A DNA stretch of 64,000 nt from an uncultured Oscillospiraceae bacterium (GCA_947589545.1 CANQBA010000006.1:28360-92359); one strand, 5' to 3'. Positions 53,294 through 61,667 are shown, counted from the first letter of the stretch. Numbers and translations: made by a program. Notes: generated by a model from the letters alone, not told the origin.

Positions 53294-53390
53294 TGAAAAA
53301 CTCTTTAGAAATTAAGTAGCGCATTTTTATACATAGTCTGGCGACCATGTATCGTGCGCTCTGCGAGGCTTCCTCTCTGGCAGCAGAAAG
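53294..53390 (+). repeat. Hairpin repeat, second copy (partner at 610-690)
   Basis: Hairpin 53319-53359 (GCGCA..ATACAT and ATGTAT.GTGCGC) preceded by CTCTTTAGAA and followed by GGCT...GCAG.AGAAAGCC. Further inverted repeats continue to 53540 (for example AAACGGTTT-tgg-CAAACCGTTT at 53488-53508), so this copy is part of a larger structured element that fills 53274-53564. Confidence 0.55.
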
Positions 53391-53582
53391 CCGCCGTCCG
53401 AGAGGTTTCGTCGCTTCGCTCCGACAAGGGGGCTACACCCCATTTCGCCGCTAAAGCGGCTATCCCCTGTGTACTTGCCGTCCGCAAACGGTTTTGGCAA
53501 ACCGTTTGCCGCCAGCAAGTTTTGAAACTAAAAACTTGAATTATAAGAAGCAAACAAATCAAAAGTTGTGGGAGGCATATCA

Positions 53583-54167
53583 ATGAAAACTGCTTATGAA
53601 AAATTTATGGCGTTGTCCATAGACAAAGGGCTTTTTTGCTTGGAGCCTGGAGATATGACAAGTCCATACTTCTGCTACCCTGTTAATGCTGATCCGATAG
53701 GATTTGAAGGATGCATTCTGTATTGCTTTTTACCGGAGTATGGAGAGATGGTATTTGCCTGCAACCCGGAAAGCTGCGCAGATCAGTGTGTATATCCTTT
53801 GGCAGCAAATTTTGAGGATTTTATCCGTCTGATTTTAGCCTGCGGCACCGTTAATCCAGTGGAACAAATCGTCTGGATGGATAAGCGCAAATTTGAAGAA
53901 CACATGACAGATGAAGAAAAAATTCTGACTGACGAACAGAGAGCGGCGGCGCAACAACTCCAGCGTGAATTAGGCTTGCTACCAATGGAAAATCCATTTG
54001 AATATGTCAAGGCAATTCAAAATAATTTTGATGGCAGTAAAATACAGTTCAGTGATGAGTATTATGAGGTAACAGGTATAGAAAACCCACAAAGGAAGGA
54101 ACAGACACATCCAACAAGCAAAATCTATCGTGAAAAGGTTATTTTTTTGAAAAGGAAAAAGTCGTGA
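53583..54167 (+). CDS. Immunity-like (SUKH-type?) protein of unknown function
   Basis: A 194-residue soluble protein with a pattern recalling SMI1/KNR4 (SUKH) immunity proteins: GCILYCFLPEYGEMVFACNPES and PLAANFEDFIRLILACG (each quoted in part). If so it would neutralise a contact- or polymorphic-toxin, but no toxin is near. RBS GGGAGG is nine bases before the ATG. A truncated copy of its 5' end is at 51896. Its 3' end shares a block with the gene at 51322. Assignment is tentative. Confidence 0.5.
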   Translation: MKTAYEKFMALSIDKGLFCLEPGDMTSPYFCYPVNADPIGFEGCILYCFLPEYGEMVFACNPESCADQCVYPLAANFEDFIRLILACGTVNPVEQIVWMDKRKFEEHMTDEEKILTDEQRAAAQQLQRELGLLPMENPFEYVKAIQNNFDGSKIQFSDEYYEVTGIENPQRKEQTHPTSKIYREKVIFLKRKKS

Positions 54168-54351
54168 TTTTCCCGTTTGTCGAACTGAACACAATTGAAT
54201 ACCGAAAATCAGACTGTTGACACACCGGCTCCCCGGTGAAAAAGCCAACGGTCTTTTTTCTTCCCCAAACGCCGCATAACGGCGTATGGCTACAACTGAA
54301 TACAAGTACATAGCCCTTCTCTATCATTTTGCTTTTTTTATTTTGCAGTGG

Positions 54352-54380
54352 TTGCTTTTCTCTGAGTTCTATGCTACAAT
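54352..54380 (+). promoter_or_regulatory. Promoter of the first MATE gene and its leader
   Basis: TTGCTT (54352-54357), 17 bases, TACAAT (54375-54380) with a TGC extended -10. Start near 54387. Confidence 0.6.
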
Positions 54381-54393
54381 ATGTCTGATTATC

Positions 54394-54535
54394 GGAGGCA
54401 TTGCAAATCGTAATTACAACGCCGGATAAGATATCCCACACAGCTTTTGTCGGAGGCGTCCATAACGTATTATGAACGCCGGACAAGATAGAACGCTTTG
54501 TGTGGTTTATCTTATCCGGCGTTATCGTTTTTAGG
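54394..54535 (+). promoter_or_regulatory. Candidate attenuator with a leader peptide upstream of MATE exporter
   Basis: The leader can form a very long hairpin: AACGCCGGATAAGAT (54418-54432) pairs with ATCTTATCCGGCGTT (54509-54523), the CCACACA/TGTGTGG arms extend it, and an inner stem TTGTC.GG.GGCGT/ACGCC.GGACAA closes it. The last arm is followed by ATCGTTTTT, forming a terminator right before the MATE RBS. A GGAGG at 54394 precedes a TTG-initiated 24-codon frame (54401-54475) that runs through the 5' arm, as in ribosome-mediated drug-resistance attenuators; RBS spacing (2) is too short, so the peptide is uncertain. Confidence 0.5.
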
Positions 54536-54543
54536 AGGCAGTT

Positions 54544-55869
54544 ATGGACATCCTAACAGGCAAGATTAGAACAGTATACTTTAAGTATTTGGCAGCAGCG
54601 TTTGGCAGCACACTGATTTCCTCAATCTATGGGATAGTGGATATGGCGATGGTCGGTCAGTACCATGGGCCTAACGGCTCTGCCGCATTAGCGGTGTTTG
54701 CCCCTTTGTGGAATATCATTTACAGTCTTGGATTGCTGACCGGGATAGGTGGCTCGGTTTTATTCAGTGCTGCTCGCGGCAGAGTTGGCAGCAACCGGGA
54801 AAAATCAAACGAATATTTTACCGTATCTCTTCTTTGGGGCATAATACTTGCGGCCATCATTTGGGTGGTTATCCTGTTTCTCAATAAGCCGCTTTTGCTC
54901 TTTTTCGGCGCAGATGAAACATTATTGCCATTGGCGCAGAAATATTTACTCCCCATTAAATTTACTGTCCCGGTATTCGTATTCAATCAACTGTTAGCCG
55001 CTTTCCTTCGTAATGATGAAGATCCAGGACTTGCAACGTTGGCCGTACTAAGCGGGGGCATTTTCAACGTGTTTGGTGATTGGTTCTTTGTATTTGCTCT
55101 CGATATGGGGATATTGGGAGCGGGCATTGCCACAGCAATAGGTGCAGTTATCTCTTTTCTGATTATGATCATACACTTTTTCAAAAGGAAAAACACGCTC
55201 CGCTTAATAAAACCATCCTTCTTACTCTCCATGATAAAAGCGATAACTGTCACTGGGTTTCCCACCTGCGTAACTGATGTGGCTATGGGTGTACTGACGA
55301 TTCTATTCAACAGGCAAATAATGAAATACCTTAACGCGGATGCGCTTGCCGTTTATGGAGTTATCGTAAATATCAGTACCTTTGTGCAATGCTGTGCATA
55401 TAGTGTCGGGCAGGCGTCTCAACCTATTTTCTCATTCAATTTTGGCGCGGGACAAACTGAACGAATCAGGGAGTGCTTGAAATATGCGATCTATTCATCT
55501 ATCGCATTTGGTTTGTTTTGGACTGCTCTCAGTTTAGCTGTACCTAATATGTACATTGCTATTTTCATGTCGCCAACGCCAGAGGTTCTGCGCATTGCTC
55601 CGTCGATTATACGAGCCTACAGCCTTTCTTTCCTGATACTTCCGTTAAATGTCTTTTCTACCTATTATTTTCAGGCACTAATGAAACCAAGCATTTCGCT
55701 TACCATCTCCCTGTCAAGGGGCGTAGTAATCAGTGGTATTCTCATACTACTGCTGCCGCAGTTACTGGGAGCCAATTCCGTATGGTATGCAATGCTGATT
55801 ACCGAGAGTGTTACTGCGGTTTATTCAATCTCTCACATTCTCAAATGCACGTCAATTTTATGCTCATGA
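54544..55869 (+). CDS. MATE-family multidrug/toxin exporter
   Basis: A 441-residue exporter with twelve predicted membrane helices, using a Na+ or H+ gradient to extrude cationic compounds. The MATE opening is seen in SSIYGIVDMAMVGQYHGPNG and the two-fold repeat in QASQPIFSFNFGAGQ. RBS GGAGGC lies six bases before the ATG. The preceding hairpin and terminator suggest induction by its substrate. A/T-rich relative to the core, as are the following genes. Confidence 0.9.
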   Translation: MDILTGKIRTVYFKYLAAAFGSTLISSIYGIVDMAMVGQYHGPNGSAALAVFAPLWNIIYSLGLLTGIGGSVLFSAARGRVGSNREKSNEYFTVSLLWGIILAAIIWVVILFLNKPLLLFFGADETLLPLAQKYLLPIKFTVPVFVFNQLLAAFLRNDEDPGLATLAVLSGGIFNVFGDWFFVFALDMGILGAGIATAIGAVISFLIMIIHFFKRKNTLRLIKPSFLLSMIKAITVTGFPTCVTDVAMGVLTILFNRQIMKYLNADALAVYGVIVNISTFVQCCAYSVGQASQPIFSFNFGAGQTERIRECLKYAIYSSIAFGLFWTALSLAVPNMYIAIFMSPTPEVLRIAPSIIRAYSLSFLILPLNVFSTYYFQALMKPSISLTISLSRGVVISGILILLLPQLLGANSVWYAMLITESVTAVYSISHILKCTSILCS

Positions 55870-55898
55870 AAGGAGCAGTGGCTTTTCTATGACGCGCA

Positions 55899-55943
55899 TT
55901 GACAAAAGTACGAGCTCGTATTATAATATAATCCGAGTTCGTA
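55899..55943 (+). promoter_or_regulatory. Promoter and operator of the MarR-kinase-MATE operon
   Basis: TTGACA (55899-55904), 17 bases, TATAAT (55922-55927) is a perfect consensus promoter. A perfect palindrome TACGAGCTCGTA fills the spacer (55909-55920), and a half-matching CGAGTTCGTA follows the -10 (55934-55943). This pair fits a MarR operator that blocks RNA polymerase, i.e. autorepression. Confidence 0.75.
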
Positions 55944-55958
55944 TTTTTGGAGGCTGCT

Positions 55959-56408
55959 ATGGACGATATTAGAAAGACCGCAAAACGGCTCATTCTTGCT
56001 CTTTGCAATATCGATAAGACATATTATTTAAGCGAAAAGAAAAAACGTCTTTCTGATGCAGAGCTTTGCATTATGTACGCGCTGGATGATGGTGAACCCC
56101 ATTCTCAAAAGGAGATCGCAGAGGAATGGCTCATACCGAAAACCACGATCAACACCATCACCAAACGCTGGGAGGGCGATGGTCTGATTGTTCAGACGCC
56201 GATACCCGGAAAACGCAGGGAGATGCAAATCACGCTGACCGAAGCGGGAAAGTCGTATGCGAAAGGCTTCCTGTCGTTTATCTACAAAGCCGAGGATACG
56301 GCTCTCCGAAAAACGCTGAACAGCTATCCGGATATTTTCATAGAGGCACTCGAATATTTTGGCGAGCGCCTGACGGAAGCATTTGAAGAACAGGCAAAAG
56401 AGGGGTAA
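55959..56408 (+). CDS. MarR-family transcriptional regulator
   Basis: A 149-residue winged-helix regulator. The recognition region SQKEIAEEWLIPKTTINTI is followed by the wing LIVQTPIPGKRREMQITLTE (20 residues), and flanking helices form the dimer. It probably represses the operon by binding 55909-55943 and releases on ligand binding. The start is ATG 55959 behind GGAGG; an in-frame GAG-led start is less likely. First gene of an operon with the cytidylate-kinase-like protein and a MATE exporter. Confidence 0.9.
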   Translation: MDDIRKTAKRLILALCNIDKTYYLSEKKKRLSDAELCIMYALDDGEPHSQKEIAEEWLIPKTTINTITKRWEGDGLIVQTPIPGKRREMQITLTEAGKSYAKGFLSFIYKAEDTALRKTLNSYPDIFIEALEYFGERLTEAFEEQAKEG

Positions 56409-56412
56409 TGAT

Positions 56413-57048
56413 ATGAAGATTGTTACAATCAGCCGTGAATTTGGCAGTGGAGGCAGAGAGCTTGGCAAGCGCCTTGCCGACGTACTCGGATTTGACTACT
56501 ACGACAAAGAAATCATTTCCGTCATTTCCCAATCACAGGGATTGAATGAGGATTATGTGGAAAAGGCGCTGGACAATCACGCATGGCAGACTGTTCCCAT
56601 AACCTTCCGTCATTCTTTCGGGGCGGCGGCTGTGATGAGCACCCCGCAGATTTCTCTGCTTCTGGAGCAGAAAAAGGTGATCGAGAGTATCGCTAAAGCG
56701 GGAAAGGATTGCGTTATAGTCGGACGGAATGCGGATGTCATTTTGAAGAATTATGAGCCGTTCAGAGTATTTGTCTGTGCGGAGATGGAAGCTAAGATCA
56801 AACGGTGCATGGAACGAGCCGAAAACGGCGCAACTCTTACCCGCAGACAGATAGAGCAAAATATCCGCCGGATCGATAAGAACCGCGCCAGAACCTGTGA
56901 GCTGGTCAGCGGTGAAATATGGGGCAGTCCTGTCAACTATGATATGACGGTCAACACAACCGAGTGGGAAATTAAATCACTTGCGCCGGCTGTTGCAGAA
57001 TTTGCAATGCGCCGTTTCGGAGGAAAGAATGAGAATCCAGTTATCTGA
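56413..57048 (+). CDS. Cytidylate kinase-like protein
   Basis: A 211-residue member of the cytidylate kinase-like family found next to MATE exporters and MarR genes. It has the opening ISREFGSGGRELGKRLAD (a P-loop variant GSGGRELG, in place of GxxGxGK), DYYDKEII, and the arginine-containing VIVGRNADVIL. The C-terminal region has RRIDKNRARTCEL. It may phosphorylate a nucleoside, or sense it, but its role in the operon is unknown. RBS GAGGGG. It overlaps the following MATE gene by 20 bases. Confidence 0.8.
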   Translation: MKIVTISREFGSGGRELGKRLADVLGFDYYDKEIISVISQSQGLNEDYVEKALDNHAWQTVPITFRHSFGAAAVMSTPQISLLLEQKKVIESIAKAGKDCVIVGRNADVILKNYEPFRVFVCAEMEAKIKRCMERAENGATLTRRQIEQNIRRIDKNRARTCELVSGEIWGSPVNYDMTVNTTEWEIKSLAPAVAEFAMRRFGGKNENPVI

Positions 57049-58360
57049 TCACTTCACTTACGGTAAATTATTGCGTTTCACTTTTCCGTCTATGGTCACG
57101 TCGGTGTTCATTTCACTGTATGGCGTGGTTGACGGGCTGTTTATCACGAACTTTTCGGGGAAATCAGCACTGGCGGCTATCAATTTCGTATACCCGATCC
57201 TCAATATCCTTTCCATTTTCGGCTACATGGTAGGTGCCGGCGGAAGTGCCCTTGTAGCAAAATCGTTAGGAGAAAAGAAATCCGAAAAGTCGAATGAGTT
57301 ATTTTCTCTGTTTGTTTATCTTTGTACCGCCCTCGGTGTTGCTCTGACCATAGCCGGCTTCTTCGTACTGAAGCCTATGCTTTCTCTGCTTGGCGCAGAA
57401 GGGCAACTACTGGATCAGGCGGTAGAATATGGATACATAGTCTTAGTATCGTTGACTTTTTGGAATCTGCAATATCTGTTTCAAATCTTCTTTGTGACGG
57501 CGGAAAAGCCGAAGCTGGGTCTGTATGTGACCTTACTGGCAGGCGTTTCAAATATGGTATTGGACGCGCTGTTTATCGCCGTGTTCAAGTGGGGCCTTGC
57601 AGGCGCCGCGGCGGCCACCGCAATCGGTCAGATCATCGGTGGCGGTTTGCCTTTGATCTACTTTTTCCGCAAAAATGACAGCCTGCTGCGCCTTGGAAAA
57701 ACAAGATTTGACGGCAAGGCAACTCTCAAAGGAGTCACAAACGGTATGGGTGAGCTTCTGTCAGGTATCTCCAGCTCCCTCGTAGGTATTCTTTACAATT
57801 CACAGTTGCTAAGGTATGCAGGAGAGGATGGGGTTGCCGCCTATGGGATCATGATGTATGTCAGCATGATATTCAACGGCATCTCGCTCGGCTATGTGTC
57901 CGGGTCCGCTCCAATCATCGCATACCATTACGGTGCGTCAGACTATGGAGAGCTTAAAAACCTGTTAAAGAAGGGCGTGATCCTGCTCATATCCAGTTCG
58001 GCGGCTATGTATGTTTTTTCGATCCTTTTATCCGTGCCGCTTTCACAGCTATTCGCCGGATATGATGCCGCGCTTTATAATATGACCCTTCATGGGTTCA
58101 GGATTTTTTCCATCAACTTTTTATTTATGGGGCTGGCCTTTTTCGGCTCGTCCTTCTTTACGGCACTCAACAACGGCCTTATTGCAGCGATCCTGTCATT
58201 CTTGCGCACATTTGTTTTCCAAGTGGCCGCCGTTCTCTTGTTACCCCTTCTATGGGATATTGACGGAATATGGTATTCTGCCGCGGCTGCACAGTGCTTG
58301 GCGATGATATGTACTGTTATATTCCTCGTTGCGATGCGAAAGAAGTATCACTACGCGTGA
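57029..58360 (+). CDS. MATE-family exporter (second)
   Basis: A 443-residue exporter with twelve predicted helices. The motifs SLYGVVDGLFITNFSGKSALAAINF at the N-terminus (quoted as its 20-residue core SLYGVVDGLFITNFSGKSAL) and the second-half SGSAPIIAYHYGASDYGEL match MATE. The start is ATG 57029 preceded by GGAGGAAAGA, inside the end of the kinase-like gene. It is the effector of the MarR-controlled operon. The transported compound is unknown. Confidence 0.9.
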   Translation: MRIQLSDHFTYGKLLRFTFPSMVTSVFISLYGVVDGLFITNFSGKSALAAINFVYPILNILSIFGYMVGAGGSALVAKSLGEKKSEKSNELFSLFVYLCTALGVALTIAGFFVLKPMLSLLGAEGQLLDQAVEYGYIVLVSLTFWNLQYLFQIFFVTAEKPKLGLYVTLLAGVSNMVLDALFIAVFKWGLAGAAAATAIGQIIGGGLPLIYFFRKNDSLLRLGKTRFDGKATLKGVTNGMGELLSGISSSLVGILYNSQLLRYAGEDGVAAYGIMMYVSMIFNGISLGYVSGSAPIIAYHYGASDYGELKNLLKKGVILLISSSAAMYVFSILLSVPLSQLFAGYDAALYNMTLHGFRIFSINFLFMGLAFFGSSFFTALNNGLIAAILSFLRTFVFQVAAVLLLPLLWDIDGIWYSAAAAQCLAMICTVIFLVAMRKKYHYA

Positions 58361-58467
58361 AATTGGCTTTGAGGATAATACTGTGCTGTCGGAATAGCAC
58401 GGACAAGGCAAAATAAGATTTGCCTGACAGCGGTGTTGACAGGCAATGGCACTGTGGAGGAATAATA

Positions 58468-58652
58468 TGGTCAAAGAATTTGAAATCCAAGGCCGCATTT
58501 GTGGCCTCCCGAGCGAAATCTGCGGGTCCCATGCATTGGGGAGGGGGATTGTATTAACAAGACGAAGGGCAACAAATATACAGCCTGTGCGTCAAGAACT
58601 GGCACTATGAAAAGATTCGCAACATATTGATTTTCCTCAATCAGAGTGTATA
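58468..58652 (+). pseudogene. Frameshifted remnant of an unrecognised small gene
   Basis: GGAGG precedes an ATG at 58456-58470 region; the frame MVKEFEIQGRICGLPSEICG is followed by frame changes into NKTKGNKYTACA and VKNWHYEKIRNILIFLNQSV ending at a TAA near 58652. The pieces look like one protein broken by shifts. No family is recognised. The remaining sequence 58361-58774 contains no other gene. Confidence 0.35.
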
Positions 58653-58774
58653 ATATGAGTTAAGGCAAAAATTTGGCAGAAGCATAAAAATAGCCCAACC
58701 GCAACCTGCGGTTGACGCATAGTTTGTAGACCGCAACCGGCCTTTTTGATACAATATCATCAGGAGGTGACGGT

Positions 58775-59377
58775 ATGAATCTCGGCGAGAACATAAGGAC
58801 GCGCCGCGAGGCGCTGAAGCTGTCCCAGGAATACGTAGCCGAGTATCTTGGCGTGTCCCGTCAGGCGGTATCAAAATGGGAGACCGGAAAATCGGAGCCA
58901 ACGGCGGCAAATCTTGTGGGCCTGTCGGAGCTTCTGGAAATTGGTCTTTCGGAGCTCGTTGAGGACAAAAAGGCCGCGCCCGACCCGCCCCCCAAAAAGG
59001 AGCCAAACCACATTCTGCAGGCAAACCTTATTAAATTGGCCATCATACTGCAGGCGAGCTTTTTATATGCCGCCGCGATGGCGATTTTCGATTACCGCAG
59101 GCGTCAGGGCGATGCCGGTGCCGTCGCGTTTCACCTTATCCTGCTGGCCGTCTGCTCCGCGTTGATGGCCTCAAATCACCGCTTTGAGCCGGATAGAGCG
59201 CGGCGGCGGAAAAACATCTTTATTGAGCTTGCCTACTGCGCCCTTCAAACCGCTATCGGCCTGCTTGATATTCGCTTCGGCCTTGGCCTTGTGGGCGCCG
59301 GGATAGCGATCGTTGTGATGCTTATATATCTACTTTACATCAACCCAAAATTCATGGGCCGAAAGCTGACGAAGTAG
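58775..59377 (+). CDS. XRE-family helix-turn-helix protein with membrane domain
   Basis: A 200-residue protein. Residues 1-65 are a Cro/C1-type helix-turn-helix (LSQEYVAEYLGVSRQAVSKWETGKSEP in part: SQEYVAEYLGVSRQAVSKWE). A Pro/Lys linker (68-85) and about four membrane helices (residues 88-190) follow. Proteins of this type are membrane-tethered regulators of unknown signals. RBS AGGAGGTG. -10 TACAAT with TGA extension upstream at about 58748. Confidence 0.75.
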   Translation: MNLGENIRTRREALKLSQEYVAEYLGVSRQAVSKWETGKSEPTAANLVGLSELLEIGLSELVEDKKAAPDPPPKKEPNHILQANLIKLAIILQASFLYAAAMAIFDYRRRQGDAGAVAFHLILLAVCSALMASNHRFEPDRARRRKNIFIELAYCALQTAIGLLDIRFGLGLVGAGIAIVVMLIYLLYINPKFMGRKLTK

Positions 59378-59462
59378 TCCTCCGATCACCCGCACTCCCT
59401 ACCATTTTTCCGGCTTTGGGCGGCATACAGCCAAAAAACCAAGAAAAGGAAGAATATAAAAC

Positions 59463-59963
59463 ATGATCTTTGAAGAACTTGATCGGATCATTGGCGGCCA
59501 CGCGCCTTTTTTGATGTCACTGTCAGACGGATCGCGCGAGGAGCTCCGCCTTGTGATCGCCGCGGCGGAGGTCGGAGAATCAGGAGCCGATGTTCCCGAT
59601 TTTTCGGATATGGGCGAGGCCACGAATAAGACTCTGCAAGAAATTCTTGCAAAGGCCCGGCCAATCGAAATCAATGAACGGCGGCAATATGAAATATATT
59701 TTCAGGACTACATCCTTTACCAAGTCAGGAACGAGTCCTACTGCTCGTTTGACCATGAGGAGATCTGTCACGGGCGGTATCTCATCACATTTGAAAAATC
59801 AAAACTGCTCTCCTATCTGAGCAGCGTCACCTTTGTCGGGCAGTTTAGCGACGGTTCCTTTTACCCCGGTAAGTGGACGCACTACGGCATTTACACGCAA
59901 AGGCATGTGATCGACGTGATCTCCCATATCCCGCCGGTCATAACTGTCTGTGAAGATGAGTAA
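59463..59963 (+). CDS. Hypothetical protein, possibly immunity-like
   Basis: A 166-residue soluble protein without a recognised family. The middle segment RRQYEIYFQDYILYQVRNESYCSF is followed by GRYLITFEKSKLLSYL and an ending GIYTQRHVIDVISHIPPVI, as seen in uncharacterised immunity-type proteins. RBS AGGAAGAATAT. It precedes a second hypothetical soluble protein by 28 bases, and a YcxB-like gene, all same strand. Confidence 0.5.
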   Translation: MIFEELDRIIGGHAPFLMSLSDGSREELRLVIAAAEVGESGADVPDFSDMGEATNKTLQEILAKARPIEINERRQYEIYFQDYILYQVRNESYCSFDHEEICHGRYLITFEKSKLLSYLSSVTFVGQFSDGSFYPGKWTHYGIYTQRHVIDVISHIPPVITVCEDE

Positions 59964-59991
59964 GTAAAGTTTCCGAAGGGAGGCGTTATTT

Positions 59992-60423
59992 ATGAGTTCC
60001 ATTTCAGTAGACATGATAGACAACACAGTTTCGTCCTCGTGGTGGAAGGAGCTTGTGCGGCATTTTGTCAGGGCTGGGGATGAGCTGGAGATTCGATGCT
60101 GGAAGGAGGAGACCGAGGAGATCAAGGCGGCGTCCCGATACGGAAAACCCACGGCTGAGCGCACCGAAGTCTCGATTCGCGGAACGGTGACCGACACATT
60201 TCTACGTGAATTGATGGACGAGGAGCCCACAACCAGGAGCGGATATCACGCGATGACGAAATATTTTACGATCAACGTCAAAAATGAATTGTGTGATTTT
60301 TACAACGAACATTATGGCACGGAAATTTACATCAAAAATTTGCGTGAAGATGACGTTTCCTTTGTCGAAGATATTTTCAGCCAATGGGGGGACGCATTCA
60401 GCGTTGGGATATATAGAGATTGA
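59992..60423 (+). CDS. Hypothetical protein
   Basis: A 143-residue soluble protein, acidic overall, with WWKELVRHFVRAGDELEIRCW near residue 17. No family is recognised. RBS GGGAGGCG is nine bases before the ATG. It may belong to an operon with the gene before it (28 bases) and the YcxB-like gene after it. Confidence 0.5.
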   Translation: MSSISVDMIDNTVSSSWWKELVRHFVRAGDELEIRCWKEETEEIKAASRYGKPTAERTEVSIRGTVTDTFLRELMDEEPTTRSGYHAMTKYFTINVKNELCDFYNEHYGTEIYIKNLREDDVSFVEDIFSQWGDAFSVGIYRD

Positions 60424-60494
60424 ACCTCCGGTTTCGATTATGTTGAAAATGAACATGAACAATAACTCGAATTCCATGTAAGGGGTGATGCAAA

Positions 60495-61127
60495 GTGTTC
60501 CTCTTTCAAATCAGCAATTATGACGAACCTGCGGTGGACATTGAAACAGCGCAGCTTCTCTGTCAGCGGTTGGAGGCCCACAGCCGGCGCGCTTTGCCCG
60601 GAATGTGGAAGGTGACGGATTCGATGAACAACTATGCCGGTGAAGGACCGGGCCGAAAGAAACGGCAGGGACGATTCCGCGTTTACGGAGTTATTTTGAT
60701 CGCTTTGGGTATATTTGTTTTAGTTCCAGGTCTTGTGGAGCCACGTGAACCTGCCCTTATTTTAGCCGGCGCTGTCGCGATCATCGCGGGTCTTTTGAGC
60801 CTTTTCCTTGCCCGTAAAGAAAAGGCCGATGTTGTTCCGGCCTCTTGCAAAAAAGAAGCGGAAAAGCTGCTGGAGGGTCGCCGGGCCATAGATTGGAATA
60901 ATGCCAATTCCAAAGTTGAATTTGACGAAAAAGGCATGACGATTTCATTCGGGGAAAATCGGGAAACAGTCTCTTACGATCAGATATCGGAAATGTTTGA
61001 ATCGAAACACCTCTGGCTTCTCATATACGGCAGTGAAAAGGCGCTGCTTTTGCAAAAGAAGGACCTGGTTTCCGGTGACGCCGATCTGTTTACCTCGCAG
61101 ATTCTTGAGAAAGCTAAAGTCAACTGA
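60495..61127 (+). CDS. YcxB-like membrane protein
   Basis: A 210-residue protein with two adjacent membrane helices (about 63-80 and 84-103), and a C-terminal soluble domain of YcxB-type beta strands (KVEFDEKGMTISFGENRETV, ISEMFESKHLWLLIYG). The GTG at 60495 has AAGGGGTGAT upstream. The last 26 codons are repeated as a fragment at 61668. YcxB-like proteins are frequent in toxin-immunity clusters, but function is unknown. Confidence 0.6.
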   Translation: MFLFQISNYDEPAVDIETAQLLCQRLEAHSRRALPGMWKVTDSMNNYAGEGPGRKKRQGRFRVYGVILIALGIFVLVPGLVEPREPALILAGAVAIIAGLLSLFLARKEKADVVPASCKKEAEKLLEGRRAIDWNNANSKVEFDEKGMTISFGENRETVSYDQISEMFESKHLWLLIYGSEKALLLQKKDLVSGDADLFTSQILEKAKVN

Positions 61128-61171
61128 GTCAAGCAGGCCGTAACGCGGTGATTTAAGGAGGGATACATTCG

Positions 61172-61363
61172 GTGGAGCATGTAATCAACCTCATATTCGT
61201 AATTTTTCTGGTAGTCCTCATTTATTTCCCCATTGTTATTTTGATTTCTTTCATATGCGCTTTGAAAGCGAGGAGCAAGGGAAAGGGCGAAGCAAAGAAG
61301 AAATTCAAGGATATATTTTTCATGTTTCTTTTGGAGTTCTCAAGTCCGCTTAATTGGTTTTAA
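61172..61363 (+). CDS. Small membrane protein with basic tail
   Basis: A 63-residue protein with one long N-terminal membrane helix (residues 3-30) and a Lys-rich middle (ALKARSKGKGEAKKKFKD). The GTG start has AAGGAGGG eight bases upstream. Function unknown; similar size to the other small membrane proteins of the island. Confidence 0.45.
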   Translation: MEHVINLIFVIFLVVLIYFPIVILISFICALKARSKGKGEAKKKFKDIFFMFLLEFSSPLNWF

Positions 61364-61387
61364 GCTGCTATAATTACTGCTTAATGC

Positions 61388-61450
61388 GCGGTAGATTTCT
61401 TCACATATGGGTGGTATAATATTAAATATCGAGTGGGCAATTGTTCGGGA
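61388..61450 (+). promoter_or_regulatory. Recurring promoter/leader element, copy c
   Basis: GCGGTAGATTTCTTCACA, then TGGTATAAT (TATAAT at 61415-61420), then AATATCGAGTGGGCAATTGT. It matches copy a at 51233 over its whole length with scattered changes and again precedes a tiny membrane-protein ORF. Confidence 0.55.
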
Positions 61451-61469
61451 TTTGAGAGGGAAATAAAAA

Positions 61470-61565
61470 ATGATTGAGAATTTTGACTTAATTATGTTCT
61501 GTGCTATGATTCCGATAGTTGTGGGAGTAATTGTAGCAGTATTAAATAACACGAAAAAGAAATGA
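61470..61565 (+). CDS. 31-residue hydrophobic peptide
   Basis: MIENFDLIMFCAMIPIVVGV continuing to a KKK end forms one membrane helix with a basic C-terminus. The ATG follows GAGAGGGAAATAAAAA and lies behind promoter element c. Such peptides resemble type I toxin or small regulatory membrane peptides; there is no antisense RNA evidence. Confidence 0.4.
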   Translation: MIENFDLIMFCAMIPIVVGVIVAVLNNTKKK

Positions 61566-61667
61566 AAATTCCTGTATGCTGGCGGGGATTCTTTATGCAC
61601 ACCGTTGGCTGAATAATCACCCCAGCCATGGCTCAGATACTCCGGAAACACAAAGGGGAATTGGGAG

